This document shows positions 15,092 to 24,400 of a DNA stretch of 64,000 nt, in pieces (position 1 is the first letter of the stretch; each line of letters begins with the position of its first letter). Source of the DNA: CALKJP01 sp046299555 (GTDB lineage: Bacteria > Bacteroidota > Bacteroidia > JACCXN01); assembly GCA_046299555.1 (NCBI GenBank), contig JBKBHS010000001.1, positions 1,054,001 to 1,118,000 of the forward strand. The letters are read 5' to 3'. Made by a program: the position numbers and the translations under genes. The notes beneath the pieces are model-generated. The model was given only the letters and a program-made list of their open reading frames with translations, had not been told where the DNA came from and did not search any database.

Positions 15092-16918
15092 ATGATTAGA
15101 AATATAGTTTTGATTATTTGTTTTATCCTTTCATTTCTTGTCGTTACTGCTCAGGAAAATACACCTATTCAGGTAATCAATGGCAAAAAGTATTATATCT
15201 ATAAAGTTGAATCAAAAAACACCTTGTATTCTATTTCAAAACGTTTTAATGTAGAGCAGGAAACTATCATAAATGAAAATCCGGAAATAAAAGAAGGTTT
15301 AAAACCCGGCCAGGAATTAAAAATACCTGTTGCAGTTGCTTCAAAAGAAGTTGAAAAAACTCCCTTAAATACCAAAGAAAATTTTACCATACACAAAGTA
15401 GAGCAGGGGCAAACCTTGTATGCCATATCAAAATTGTATGATGTAAAAGTTGAAGAAATTTCAGCCTTAAATCCACAAACAGAGCAAGGATTAAAACCCG
15501 GTATGGAATTAAAAATTCCTACTAAAAAACTTGAGAAGCAAGCCATACCTGTTCAAAATTTGCAACCAACAACAAAAGAAAGTAAAAATACAGTTACCCA
15601 TAAAGTTCAGAAAGGTGAAACACTTTACTCCATTTCTAAACAGTATGATGTAAGCCAGGAAGATATTCTGAAAGCCAATAATGATATGCCAAATGGATTA
15701 AGAGTGGATGATGAAATTGTAATTCCTGTTGCAACATCGAATCTTAAGCCGCAAAAAGCTCAGCAAGACACTATCTATAACTATGTTAAGCAAAAACTAA
15801 ATCATGAAACAGCTCAGGATGATGAGGTGAAGCTAAATGATAATGAATTTGTTGTGGCCCTAATGTTGCCATTTTTTACTTATGAAAATAAGGTTTTCGA
15901 GCAAAATTTAAAACCCAATCAAAAAAATGAAGTGATTGCAAAATCATTGGTGGCGCTTCAGTTTTACAATGGTTTTTTAATGGCTGTTGATTCCATGATT
16001 CAAAAAGATTTTAAAGTAAAAGTATATGTTTACGACACTGCCAATGATTCCTCAACAATAGAAAAAATATTTAAAAAAGAAGAATCGTATCAATTCGATT
16101 TAATTGTAGGGCCATTATATGCCAATGGCTTTAATGTTGCAGCAAAGTTTGCCAAAGAAAGAAAAATACCAATTGTATCGCCTTTTGTCCAAACAACATC
16201 AATTTTAAGAAATAATGTATATACTAACAAAGTTACTCCATCTCAATCTGTTTTAATGCAGGAAACAGCCGGTTTTATTGCAGCTAATTATGCTTCTGAA
16301 AATGTAATAGTGCTTACACATAATAACTTAAAAGATAAATCATTGCTAAATACTTTTGTTACAACTTACAGAAATAAAACCAACAATCCTTTAAAAGAAT
16401 TGAATTATTCGGTAAACGGTATTGCAGGAATCAGTAATTTATTACACCCATCAAAGAAAAATATCATTGTTATACCATCAAACGAACAATCAGTAGTAAC
16501 TGATATCATTTCAAAAATTTATTTCTTAAATAAAGAAAATATCATACTTGTTGGAACTGAAGCCTGGCAAGCTTTTGAAAATATTGATATGGAATATATT
16601 AATAAGCTTCAATTACACTGGGCTACCTATTCTTATATAGATTTTGAATCAGATAAAGTTAAAGATTGGATAAGTAAATTTCGCTCTAAATTTGCTACTG
16701 AGCCTGATAATTATGCATTCCAAGCAAACGATTTAGCATGGTATTATTTTACCGCATTAAATAAAAATGGAATGACCTATCCAGCCAATATTCAAAATGT
16801 TCAATGGAAGGGGATGGCTGGTGGTTTTGAATTTGAAAAAACAGAAGATGGCGGTTTCGAAAATAAAAGTGTTTCAATCTTAAAAATTCAGGATTATATT
16901 CCGGTTAAGGCCAACTAA
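15092..16918 (+). CDS. periplasmic protein with three LysM domains and a periplasmic-binding-protein-like domain
   Basis: The 608-residue protein has a signal peptide (1-20, ending VVTAQ) and three LysM peptidoglycan-binding repeats at about 36-80, 98-142 and 168-212, each with (T/S)LYSISK or TLYAISK and a final (I)P(V/T) strand. Residues about 245-600 look like a type 1 periplasmic binding-protein fold (VVALMLPFF, DLIVGPLYANGFNVAAKFA, IPIVSPFVQTTSI), similar to LpoA-like and amino-acid-receptor domains. A role in sensing or regulating cell-wall synthesis is inferred by analogy with LpoA, not shown. It lies between guaA and hemF with gaps of 21 and 13 bases. Confidence 0.87.
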   Translation: MIRNIVLIICFILSFLVVTAQENTPIQVINGKKYYIYKVESKNTLYSISKRFNVEQETIINENPEIKEGLKPGQELKIPVAVASKEVEKTPLNTKENFTIHKVEQGQTLYAISKLYDVKVEEISALNPQTEQGLKPGMELKIPTKKLEKQAIPVQNLQPTTKESKNTVTHKVQKGETLYSISKQYDVSQEDILKANNDMPNGLRVDDEIVIPVATSNLKPQKAQQDTIYNYVKQKLNHETAQDDEVKLNDNEFVVALMLPFFTYENKVFEQNLKPNQKNEVIAKSLVALQFYNGFLMAVDSMIQKDFKVKVYVYDTANDSSTIEKIFKKEESYQFDLIVGPLYANGFNVAAKFAKERKIPIVSPFVQTTSILRNNVYTNKVTPSQSVLMQETAGFIAANYASENVIVLTHNNLKDKSLLNTFVTTYRNKTNNPLKELNYSVNGIAGISNLLHPSKKNIIVIPSNEQSVVTDIISKIYFLNKENIILVGTEAWQAFENIDMEYINKLQLHWATYSYIDFESDKVKDWISKFRSKFATEPDNYAFQANDLAWYYFTALNKNGMTYPANIQNVQWKGMAGGFEFEKTEDGGFENKSVSILKIQDYIPVKAN

Positions 16919-16931
16919 TACTATTACTTGT

Positions 16932-17825
16932 ATGTTTACTAAAGATAGCGCTACCGAATTTTTTATCAAACTGCAAAATGAAATTTGTTATTCTTTAGAA
17001 CAAGTTGACGGCAAAGCAAAATTTCATGAAGATATTTGGGAAAGAGAAGGAGGAGGAGGGGGAAGAACGCGCGTAATGCAAAATGGAAATGTGATTGAAA
17101 AAGGAGGAGTAAATTTTTCTGCCGTTTATGGTAAGCTTCCTGAAAATATAAAAAAAGCACTACAGGTTAATGAAGAAGATTTTTTTGCGACAGGTGTTTC
17201 TATTGTAATGCATCCTGAAAATCCTTTTGTGCCAATTATTCACATGAATGTTCGCTATTTTGAATTGAGCGACAAAACACGTTGGTTTGGAGGAGGTATT
17301 GATTTAACACCGCATTATATTAATACAGAACAAGCAAAATATTTTCATCAGCAATTAAAAAACACTTGTGATAAATTTGACCCGGATTATTACCCTAAAT
17401 TTAAAAAGTGGGCAGATGATTATTTCTTTATAAAACATAGAGGTGAGGCAAGAGGTATTGGAGGAATCTTTTTCGATCGATTATCGGATAATTCTACAAA
17501 AACTATTGAAGAAATTTTTGAATTTGTTAAAGCGGTAGGTGAAACATTTGTACCAACCTATTGCCATTTAATTGAATGGAATAAAAAAACTCCTTATACA
17601 CAGCAGCATAAAGACTGGCAAATGATACGTAGAGGCCGTTATGTTGAATTTAATTTAGTGTATGACAAAGGAACTAAATTTGGATTAGACACCAATGGCC
17701 GCATAGAATCTATTTTGATGAGTTTGCCTCTTCAAGCAGGATGGCCTTATAATTTTATCCCGGAACCCCAATCAGAAGAAGAATTTACCACCAAACTACT
17801 TAAAAATCCGACTAATTGGATTTAA
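16932..17825 (+). CDS. hemF: oxygen-dependent coproporphyrinogen-III oxidase
   Basis: HemF oxidatively decarboxylates coproporphyrinogen III to protoporphyrinogen IX using O2, a late step of heme synthesis. The 297-residue length matches the family. Visible signatures are GGGGRTRVMQNGNVIEKGGV, VPIIHMNVRYFE, GGGIDLTPHYI, RGIGGIFFDRL and the long conserved end block RRGRYVEFNLVYDKGT with FGLDTNGRIESILMSLP. Use of the aerobic enzyme says the cell meets oxygen. It is the last gene of the guaA-LysM-hemF unit, with a hairpin at 17888-17906 after it. Confidence 0.97.
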   Translation: MFTKDSATEFFIKLQNEICYSLEQVDGKAKFHEDIWEREGGGGGRTRVMQNGNVIEKGGVNFSAVYGKLPENIKKALQVNEEDFFATGVSIVMHPENPFVPIIHMNVRYFELSDKTRWFGGGIDLTPHYINTEQAKYFHQQLKNTCDKFDPDYYPKFKKWADDYFFIKHRGEARGIGGIFFDRLSDNSTKTIEEIFEFVKAVGETFVPTYCHLIEWNKKTPYTQQHKDWQMIRRGRYVEFNLVYDKGTKFGLDTNGRIESILMSLPLQAGWPYNFIPEPQSEEEFTTKLLKNPTNWI

Positions 17826-17887
17826 TATCTGTTTAAAGGCAACCTATCTTAAAATTTCCGTTTATTTATTTAAAAATTAAATAAAAA

Positions 17888-17906
17888 ATGAGGGGCTGCC
17901 CCTTAT
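17888..17906 (+). terminator. probable terminator after hemF
   Basis: ATGAGGGG (17888-17895) pairs with CCCCTTAT (17899-17906) around a 3-base loop with one G-T pair, followed by attgtattt. It lies 63 bases after the hemF stop and ahead of the first giant PKD gene. Confidence 0.5.
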
Positions 17907-17955
17907 TGTATTTAATAGATTTTTAATTTACATTTACTTTATAAATCTTCATATT

Positions 17956-20900
17956 ATGAGGGCATTAGTAAATAAAGTAATTATAACATTGCTTGTTAAT
18001 TTTGCATTAATGTCAATATTGAATAATCGACTTAGTGCTCAAAATGGTTGTCCTAATGCCGATTTTTCTCAAAATAATTTTAATAATTGGCAAGGCTTTA
18101 CTGGAAACTACAATAATCCTGCACAAAATACAGGTATTGTTAATGGTCGTCATACCATTATGACGGGTCCCGGTACCGATCCTAACTCTTGTGGTGGATT
18201 ACCATTAGTTCCTCCCGGTTCAACATTTTCTGCAAGATTAGGAAATGCAAATTATGGTGCAGAAGCAGAGCGTTTAAGATATACCTTAACTGTTGACCCT
18301 TCAAATGTATTTTTTACATATAAATATGCGGTTGTATTTGAACAAGCAGGGCATTCACCGGCTGATCAGCCTAAATTTGATTTAAGAATTTTAAATAGCG
18401 CTAATCAAGTAATAAACCCAACTTGTGGCCAATATTCGGTTTATGAAGGTCAGCCCGGTTCTAATTATGTAAATTGTAGTTATTATCGTTATCAAAATTG
18501 GCGCACCGTTGGTTTAGATTTATCTCCTTACATGGGGCAAACAATTACCATTGAATTTACAACTTACGACTGTGCTTTAGGAGGACATTTCGGATATGCT
18601 TATGTGGCAGCTTCTTGTGGTCCATTAGAATTAGATGTGTCCTATTGCCCAGGATCAAATAGTGCAATATTAGAAGCTCCCGCAGGTTTTGCTACATATA
18701 ATTGGTCGACAGGTCAAACTGGTCAGACGATAACTATTAATAATCCAAATGTAGGTCAAAATGTAACCGTTACAATGACATCAGTTGTTAGCCCATCATG
18801 TCAAGTAACGCTGAATACATTATTACAACCTACTACTGTAGATGCACATTTTAACTTTACAAGCGGATGTGTTTATGATACATTTAATTTTACGGATTCA
18901 ACTATTGTAAATAATTCATCTGTTTCTACATGGTCTTGGAATTTTGGTGATCCGGGTTCAGGAGCAAATAATACTTCTAATTTGCAAAATCCTACACACG
19001 TATTTAGTACAGCCGGAACTTTTAATGTAACTCTCATCGCATTGGTTCCTGCAGGCTGTGGTGATACTATTACCAGACAAGTTGTTGTGCAGCCACAACC
19101 TACTCCTGCATTTAATGCACCTGCTGTATGTTTTGGTGTGGCTGCTAATTTTACTGATCAATCTATTTCCAACACTTCTAACCCCATCAGTTCGTGGAAT
19201 TGGGATTTTGGAGACGGAAACACATCAACCGCTCAAAACCCTTCAAATACATATACTTCTCCCGGTAATTATAATGTTACATTAATCGTTTCTAATGATT
19301 TAGGTTGCTTAGATACCTTGCAACAGCAAATAACTGTTTATAATGTTCCTCAAGCTGACTTTAATTTTACATCTCAATGCGATGGAACAGCAATTCCATT
19401 TACTGATGCCAGTACAACTCCGGCTCCAACAACCATTAATTCATGGCAATGGAATTTTGGAAACAATACCAGCACATCTCAAAACCCAACTAATGTTTTT
19501 CCAAGTAATGGAACATTTAATGTACAACTTATTGTGGGGGCAAGTACCGGTTGCTACGATACAATAACCAAGCCTGTACGTGTTTACGCCAATCCATCGG
19601 CAGGTTTTTCTTATACGGATGTATGTTTGGGTAATGTGATGAGTTTAACGGATTCTTCGAGTATTGCAACCACAGATACGATAGTTTCATATTTATGGGC
19701 ATTTGGCGATGGTTCACCTACAGACAATAATCAAAATACAACACATCTTTATAATAATGCGGGAGCCTATACGGTAACGTTAATAGTAACGGGCACGGGA
19801 GGATGTTCAGATGTACAAACACATACGGTAAATGTATATGATGCCCCGCAGGCTAATTTTACAACGAGCAATGTATGTTTAAACACGGCAGCAAGTTTTA
19901 CAAATACCACTGTGAGTCCACAACATGGAGGCATGGGTAATTTTTCGTGGAATTTTGGAGATGGCTCGCCTTTGAATACAAATGACTGGAATGCTAATCA
20001 TCAATATACTACACATGGCACTTATCAGGTAACATTAATTACACAAAATTCAAATTTAGGCTGTGCTGATACCATTACATTACCAATTATAATTCATCCC
20101 ATGCCTGTACCAAACTTTACCTTTGTAAATCAATGTCAGGCAGATGCTTACACATTTACAAATACTTCAAGTATAGCGCAAGGAACGATAGCCTCCTATA
20201 ATTGGAATTTTGGGGATAATAGTACAAGCACTGCGAGTTCACCAAGTCATACCTATAGTTCATCGGGTAATTACAGTGTAACGTTAACAGCAACGAGTGA
20301 TAGTGGATGTGTAGCAAGTATAACACAACAAGTTACGGTATATCCGATGCCGAATGCAGATTTTACGGTTAATGAAGTATGCCATAATAGTCCCACAGAG
20401 TTTACAAGTACATCGAGTGTATTACCACCGGATAATATTACCACCTATCAATGGTTATTTGGAGATAATAATAGTTCAAGCCAACAAAATCCACAGCACA
20501 CTTATAGCAGTGCAGGCTTATACAATGCTACCTTGATAGTAACCACGAATCACAATTGCAGCGATACGATAGTTTTACCTGTAACAGTAAATCCGAATCC
20601 GGTAGTAGATTTTGTGGCCAATAAAATAAACGGATGCTCACCATTGTGTATAGATTTTACACAACAGGCAACAATATCATCAGGAGTTAACAGTCAATAT
20701 ATTTGGAATTTTGGCGATGGAAATAATGGCAATGGAGCAGTAGTATCAAATTGTTATACCAATACAACTATCTACAATCCGATTAGCAGAGATATTACGT
20801 TAACTGTAGTATCGGATAAGGGTTGTAGCACAACGGTAACCAAGCCGAATTATATAACAGTGTATCCTTTGCCTGTAGCGGAGTTTACGCCTATACCGAA

Positions 20901-21396
20901 GGAGACGAGTATCTTAGATCCAATTATATATTTTGAAAATCAATCTTTAGGTTCGAATGCGTGGTTGTGGCATTTTGGAGAGGCGAATAATACGGGAGAT
21001 ACCATAAGTCAAAACCCATATCATACATACAAGGATACTGGGATTTATCAAGTTACATTAATATCCACGAATCAATGGGGATGTAAAGATACAGTAGTAC
21101 ATGATGTAGTAATAATAGGAGATTTTGCGTATTTTATACCGAATACCTTTACACCGAATGGGGATGGGGTAAATGATAGTTTTTATGGCAAGGGTTATGG
21201 TATAAAAGAGATCGTATTTCAGGTGTTTGACCGCTGGGGGTTGTTATTATTTGAAACAACCGATGTAAACGAAGGCTGGAAAGGTACTTATCAAGGAGAA
21301 AACTGTCAACAAGATGTATATGTTTATCAAGTAAGGATTGTGGATATATTTGATAGAAAACATCAGTATAGAGGGCATGTTAATTTGATTCGATAA
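17956..21396 (+). CDS. giant PKD-repeat surface protein, T9SS type B (array member 1)
   Basis: This 1146-residue protein has a signal peptide (about 1-28, ending RLSAQ) and an N-terminal globular domain (about 30-225) beginning CPNADFSQNNFNNWQGFTG, shared with the third array member. An Ig-like stretch follows, then about nine PKD domains with the hallmark W-x-F-G-D/N-G (for example WNWDFGDGNTST, YLWAFGDGSP, FSWNFGDGSP). The C-terminus (FIPNTFTPNGDGVNDSF, VFDRWGLLLFE) is the T9SS type B sorting domain. PKD proteins of this kind are adhesins or matrix proteins exported to the cell surface. From residue about 533 to 1104 its DNA is identical to that of the next gene. Only 13 bases separate the two. 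Confidence 0.9.
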   Translation: MRALVNKVIITLLVNFALMSILNNRLSAQNGCPNADFSQNNFNNWQGFTGNYNNPAQNTGIVNGRHTIMTGPGTDPNSCGGLPLVPPGSTFSARLGNANYGAEAERLRYTLTVDPSNVFFTYKYAVVFEQAGHSPADQPKFDLRILNSANQVINPTCGQYSVYEGQPGSNYVNCSYYRYQNWRTVGLDLSPYMGQTITIEFTTYDCALGGHFGYAYVAASCGPLELDVSYCPGSNSAILEAPAGFATYNWSTGQTGQTITINNPNVGQNVTVTMTSVVSPSCQVTLNTLLQPTTVDAHFNFTSGCVYDTFNFTDSTIVNNSSVSTWSWNFGDPGSGANNTSNLQNPTHVFSTAGTFNVTLIALVPAGCGDTITRQVVVQPQPTPAFNAPAVCFGVAANFTDQSISNTSNPISSWNWDFGDGNTSTAQNPSNTYTSPGNYNVTLIVSNDLGCLDTLQQQITVYNVPQADFNFTSQCDGTAIPFTDASTTPAPTTINSWQWNFGNNTSTSQNPTNVFPSNGTFNVQLIVGASTGCYDTITKPVRVYANPSAGFSYTDVCLGNVMSLTDSSSIATTDTIVSYLWAFGDGSPTDNNQNTTHLYNNAGAYTVTLIVTGTGGCSDVQTHTVNVYDAPQANFTTSNVCLNTAASFTNTTVSPQHGGMGNFSWNFGDGSPLNTNDWNANHQYTTHGTYQVTLITQNSNLGCADTITLPIIIHPMPVPNFTFVNQCQADAYTFTNTSSIAQGTIASYNWNFGDNSTSTASSPSHTYSSSGNYSVTLTATSDSGCVASITQQVTVYPMPNADFTVNEVCHNSPTEFTSTSSVLPPDNITTYQWLFGDNNSSSQQNPQHTYSSAGLYNATLIVTTNHNCSDTIVLPVTVNPNPVVDFVANKINGCSPLCIDFTQQATISSGVNSQYIWNFGDGNNGNGAVVSNCYTNTTIYNPISRDITLTVVSDKGCSTTVTKPNYITVYPLPVAEFTPIPKETSILDPIIYFENQSLGSNAWLWHFGEANNTGDTISQNPYHTYKDTGIYQVTLISTNQWGCKDTVVHDVVIIGDFAYFIPNTFTPNGDGVNDSFYGKGYGIKEIVFQVFDRWGLLLFETTDVNEGWKGTYQGENCQQDVYVYQVRIVDIFDRKHQYRGHVNLIR
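19551..21266 (+). repeat. direct repeat copy 1, 1716 bp, identical to 23686-25401
   Basis: I aligned this segment line by line with 23686-25401 (constant offset 4135) and found no difference. Immediately upstream the two genes are unrelated. Downstream, from 21267 to the stop codon, they differ at about 15-20 positions in 130. The repeat is in frame and covers six PKD domains and most of the type B sorting domain. Confidence 0.95.
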
Positions 21397-21409
21397 TTAT
21401 ACAATACCT

Positions 21410-24400
21410 ATGAAAGCATTAATAAAAATTATATTTATTTTATACATAATTCTACCATATACATCTGCTTACTCTCAAAATTCTACAAAAGGAAAAGATT
21501 TTTGGTTTGGTTTTCTATCTAATTTTTATGGCCCGGGTGGTTCACCCAATATGATTTATATTACTTCTGACAGAAATGTAAATGGAAATATATCTGTTCC
21601 CGGTATTGGAGTTAATATTCCGTTTAGTGTTACAGCCAATGGAGTTTTTTCTGTAGATATGGCAGCTCAATTGGTAGAACCTCCCCAAAATGACGGAATA
21701 CATAATTTGGCCATACATATTACTGCATGTGATACTATTACGGTTTATGCTCAGAATGCAGGTTCAGCTTCAAATGATGCTACGATTATTTATCCAACCG
21801 AATCGCTTGGTGATGATTATAGAATTTTAAATATTAATGGATGGCCGGGAGATTGGGGGGATGAAGCTTTGATAGTAGCTACAGAAAATAATACACAAAT
21901 AGAAATAATCCCTTCAGTTGCAACTTCGGGTGGTTTGCCTGCCGGTGTTCCAACTGTTATCACATTAAATCAGGGACAAATGTATCAATTAAGTCATATT
22001 CCTGGTGGTAATAACTTATCCGGTACTATAATTAGAGGAGTAAATTCAGGAGTTTGTAAGCCATTTGCGGTTTTTTCAGGAAGTATATGTATAAATATAG
22101 GCGGATGCGTAGCTTGTGATCATCTGTATGAACAATTATTACCTGTATCAGCATGGGGGCTTGAATATATTTTAGTGCCCTTGAGCAATAAATCTCAAAC
22201 TTATTATAGAATAATTGCATTAAATAATGGAACCAGCGTTTCCATAAACGGTGGAGCACCCATTAACTTAAATGCAGGTCAAGTTCATCAATTTTCAAAT
22301 AATGTAGCCAGCTATGTACAATCCAATCAACCTATTCAGATAATGCAATATGCGCAAGGGAATGATTGTGACGGTGTTGGAGATCCTTTTCAAATTTTAA
22401 TGTTTCCAATTGAGCAAACTATAGATAATATAACTTTTAATGCATTTGTTACACCTTTAATTACTCAATATTGGGTAAATATTGTAGCTCAAACAAGTGC
22501 AGTTGCTAATGTGGTATTAGATGGAAATAATATTGCAGCCCAGTTTAATCCCGTACCTTCAAATCCGGCATTTAGTTTTGCAAGAGTAAATATAACTCAA
22601 GGCAATCATACACTTACATGTCCAGATGGTGTATTGGCTTATATTTACGGTTGGGGAGGTTATGAATCTTTTGGATATTGTGCCGGAGCCTCATTGCGCG
22701 ATTTAACAAATGATTTTACTATAACATCGGTACCAACTTGTGCAGGAAATTCAATTACGTTCAGTGCAATAAGCGATCCAAATACAACTAATTATATATG
22801 GAATTTTGGAGATAATACAACTGCAAATGGTCTAACCGTTAGTCATACTTATTCTAATCCTGGTACCTATCAAGTTACTTTAACCAAAGTAAATAATATA
22901 GGATGTGATAAAATCATACAGAAAAATGTATTAATAATGGATCCTCCTGTACAAATAGAACAAAATGATACTGTAATTTGTATCGGTGCAACGGTTAATT
23001 TGAATATTTTTTCAAATGATAGTATTCCAATTTATACACCAACAGGATGTGGAGATAGTTTATTAACATATATTTCATATCCTTATGATAGCATTGTATG
23101 GAGTACTGGACAAAATACATTTAATATTTCGATAACTCCAACTCAAGATACCACAATATATGTTTATGCATACGAAGGTAATTGTATAGGTGTTGACTCA
23201 ATTCGAATAGCCGTTAAAGACATACACGCACAATTCAGTGTTCAAGATAATTGTTTTGGGGTGAGTAGTCAATTTAATAATACTTCATTTATTAATAATC
23301 CTCATCAAATAGATTCATATTTATGGAATTTTGGTGATGGAAATAATACAACGGCTCAAAATCCAACTCATACTTATGGTTCACCCGGAAATTATAATGT
23401 AACATTAATTGTTTCCACTATCGAAGGATGTAGCGATAGTATTACACAAAGTATTAATGTTTATGATGCTCCTGTTGCAGATTTTGAAACAGATTCAGTT
23501 TGCTTAGGAGTAGCAATATTATTTAATAATCTTACAAGTAATCCTTTACATGGTAATATAGGAAACTACTGGTGGGATTTTGGAGACGGATCTCCAATTA
23601 ATACTTCCAATTGGTCGCCTAATTATATGTATAATCAATCAGGCGTTTTTAATGTTTCTTTAGTTGTTCAAAATTCACAATTAAATTGCTACGATACAAT
23701 AACCAAGCCTGTACGTGTTTACGCCAATCCATCGGCAGGTTTTTCTTATACGGATGTATGTTTGGGTAATGTGATGAGTTTAACGGATTCTTCGAGTATT
23801 GCAACCACAGATACGATAGTTTCATATTTATGGGCATTTGGCGATGGTTCACCTACAGACAATAATCAAAATACAACACATCTTTATAATAATGCGGGAG
23901 CCTATACGGTAACGTTAATAGTAACGGGCACGGGAGGATGTTCAGATGTACAAACACATACGGTAAATGTATATGATGCCCCGCAGGCTAATTTTACAAC
24001 GAGCAATGTATGTTTAAACACGGCAGCAAGTTTTACAAATACCACTGTGAGTCCACAACATGGAGGCATGGGTAATTTTTCGTGGAATTTTGGAGATGGC
24101 TCGCCTTTGAATACAAATGACTGGAATGCTAATCATCAATATACTACACATGGCACTTATCAGGTAACATTAATTACACAAAATTCAAATTTAGGCTGTG
24201 CTGATACCATTACATTACCAATTATAATTCATCCCATGCCTGTACCAAACTTTACCTTTGTAAATCAATGTCAGGCAGATGCTTACACATTTACAAATAC
24301 TTCAAGTATAGCGCAAGGAACGATAGCCTCCTATAATTGGAATTTTGGGGATAATAGTACAAGCACTGCGAGTTCACCAAGTCATACCTATAGTTCATCG

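Noticed and set aside
19529..23852. Matching short antisense frames in both PKD repeat copies
   Set aside because: They are the same shadow seen twice because the underlying DNA is duplicated, so their conservation is not evidence of coding.
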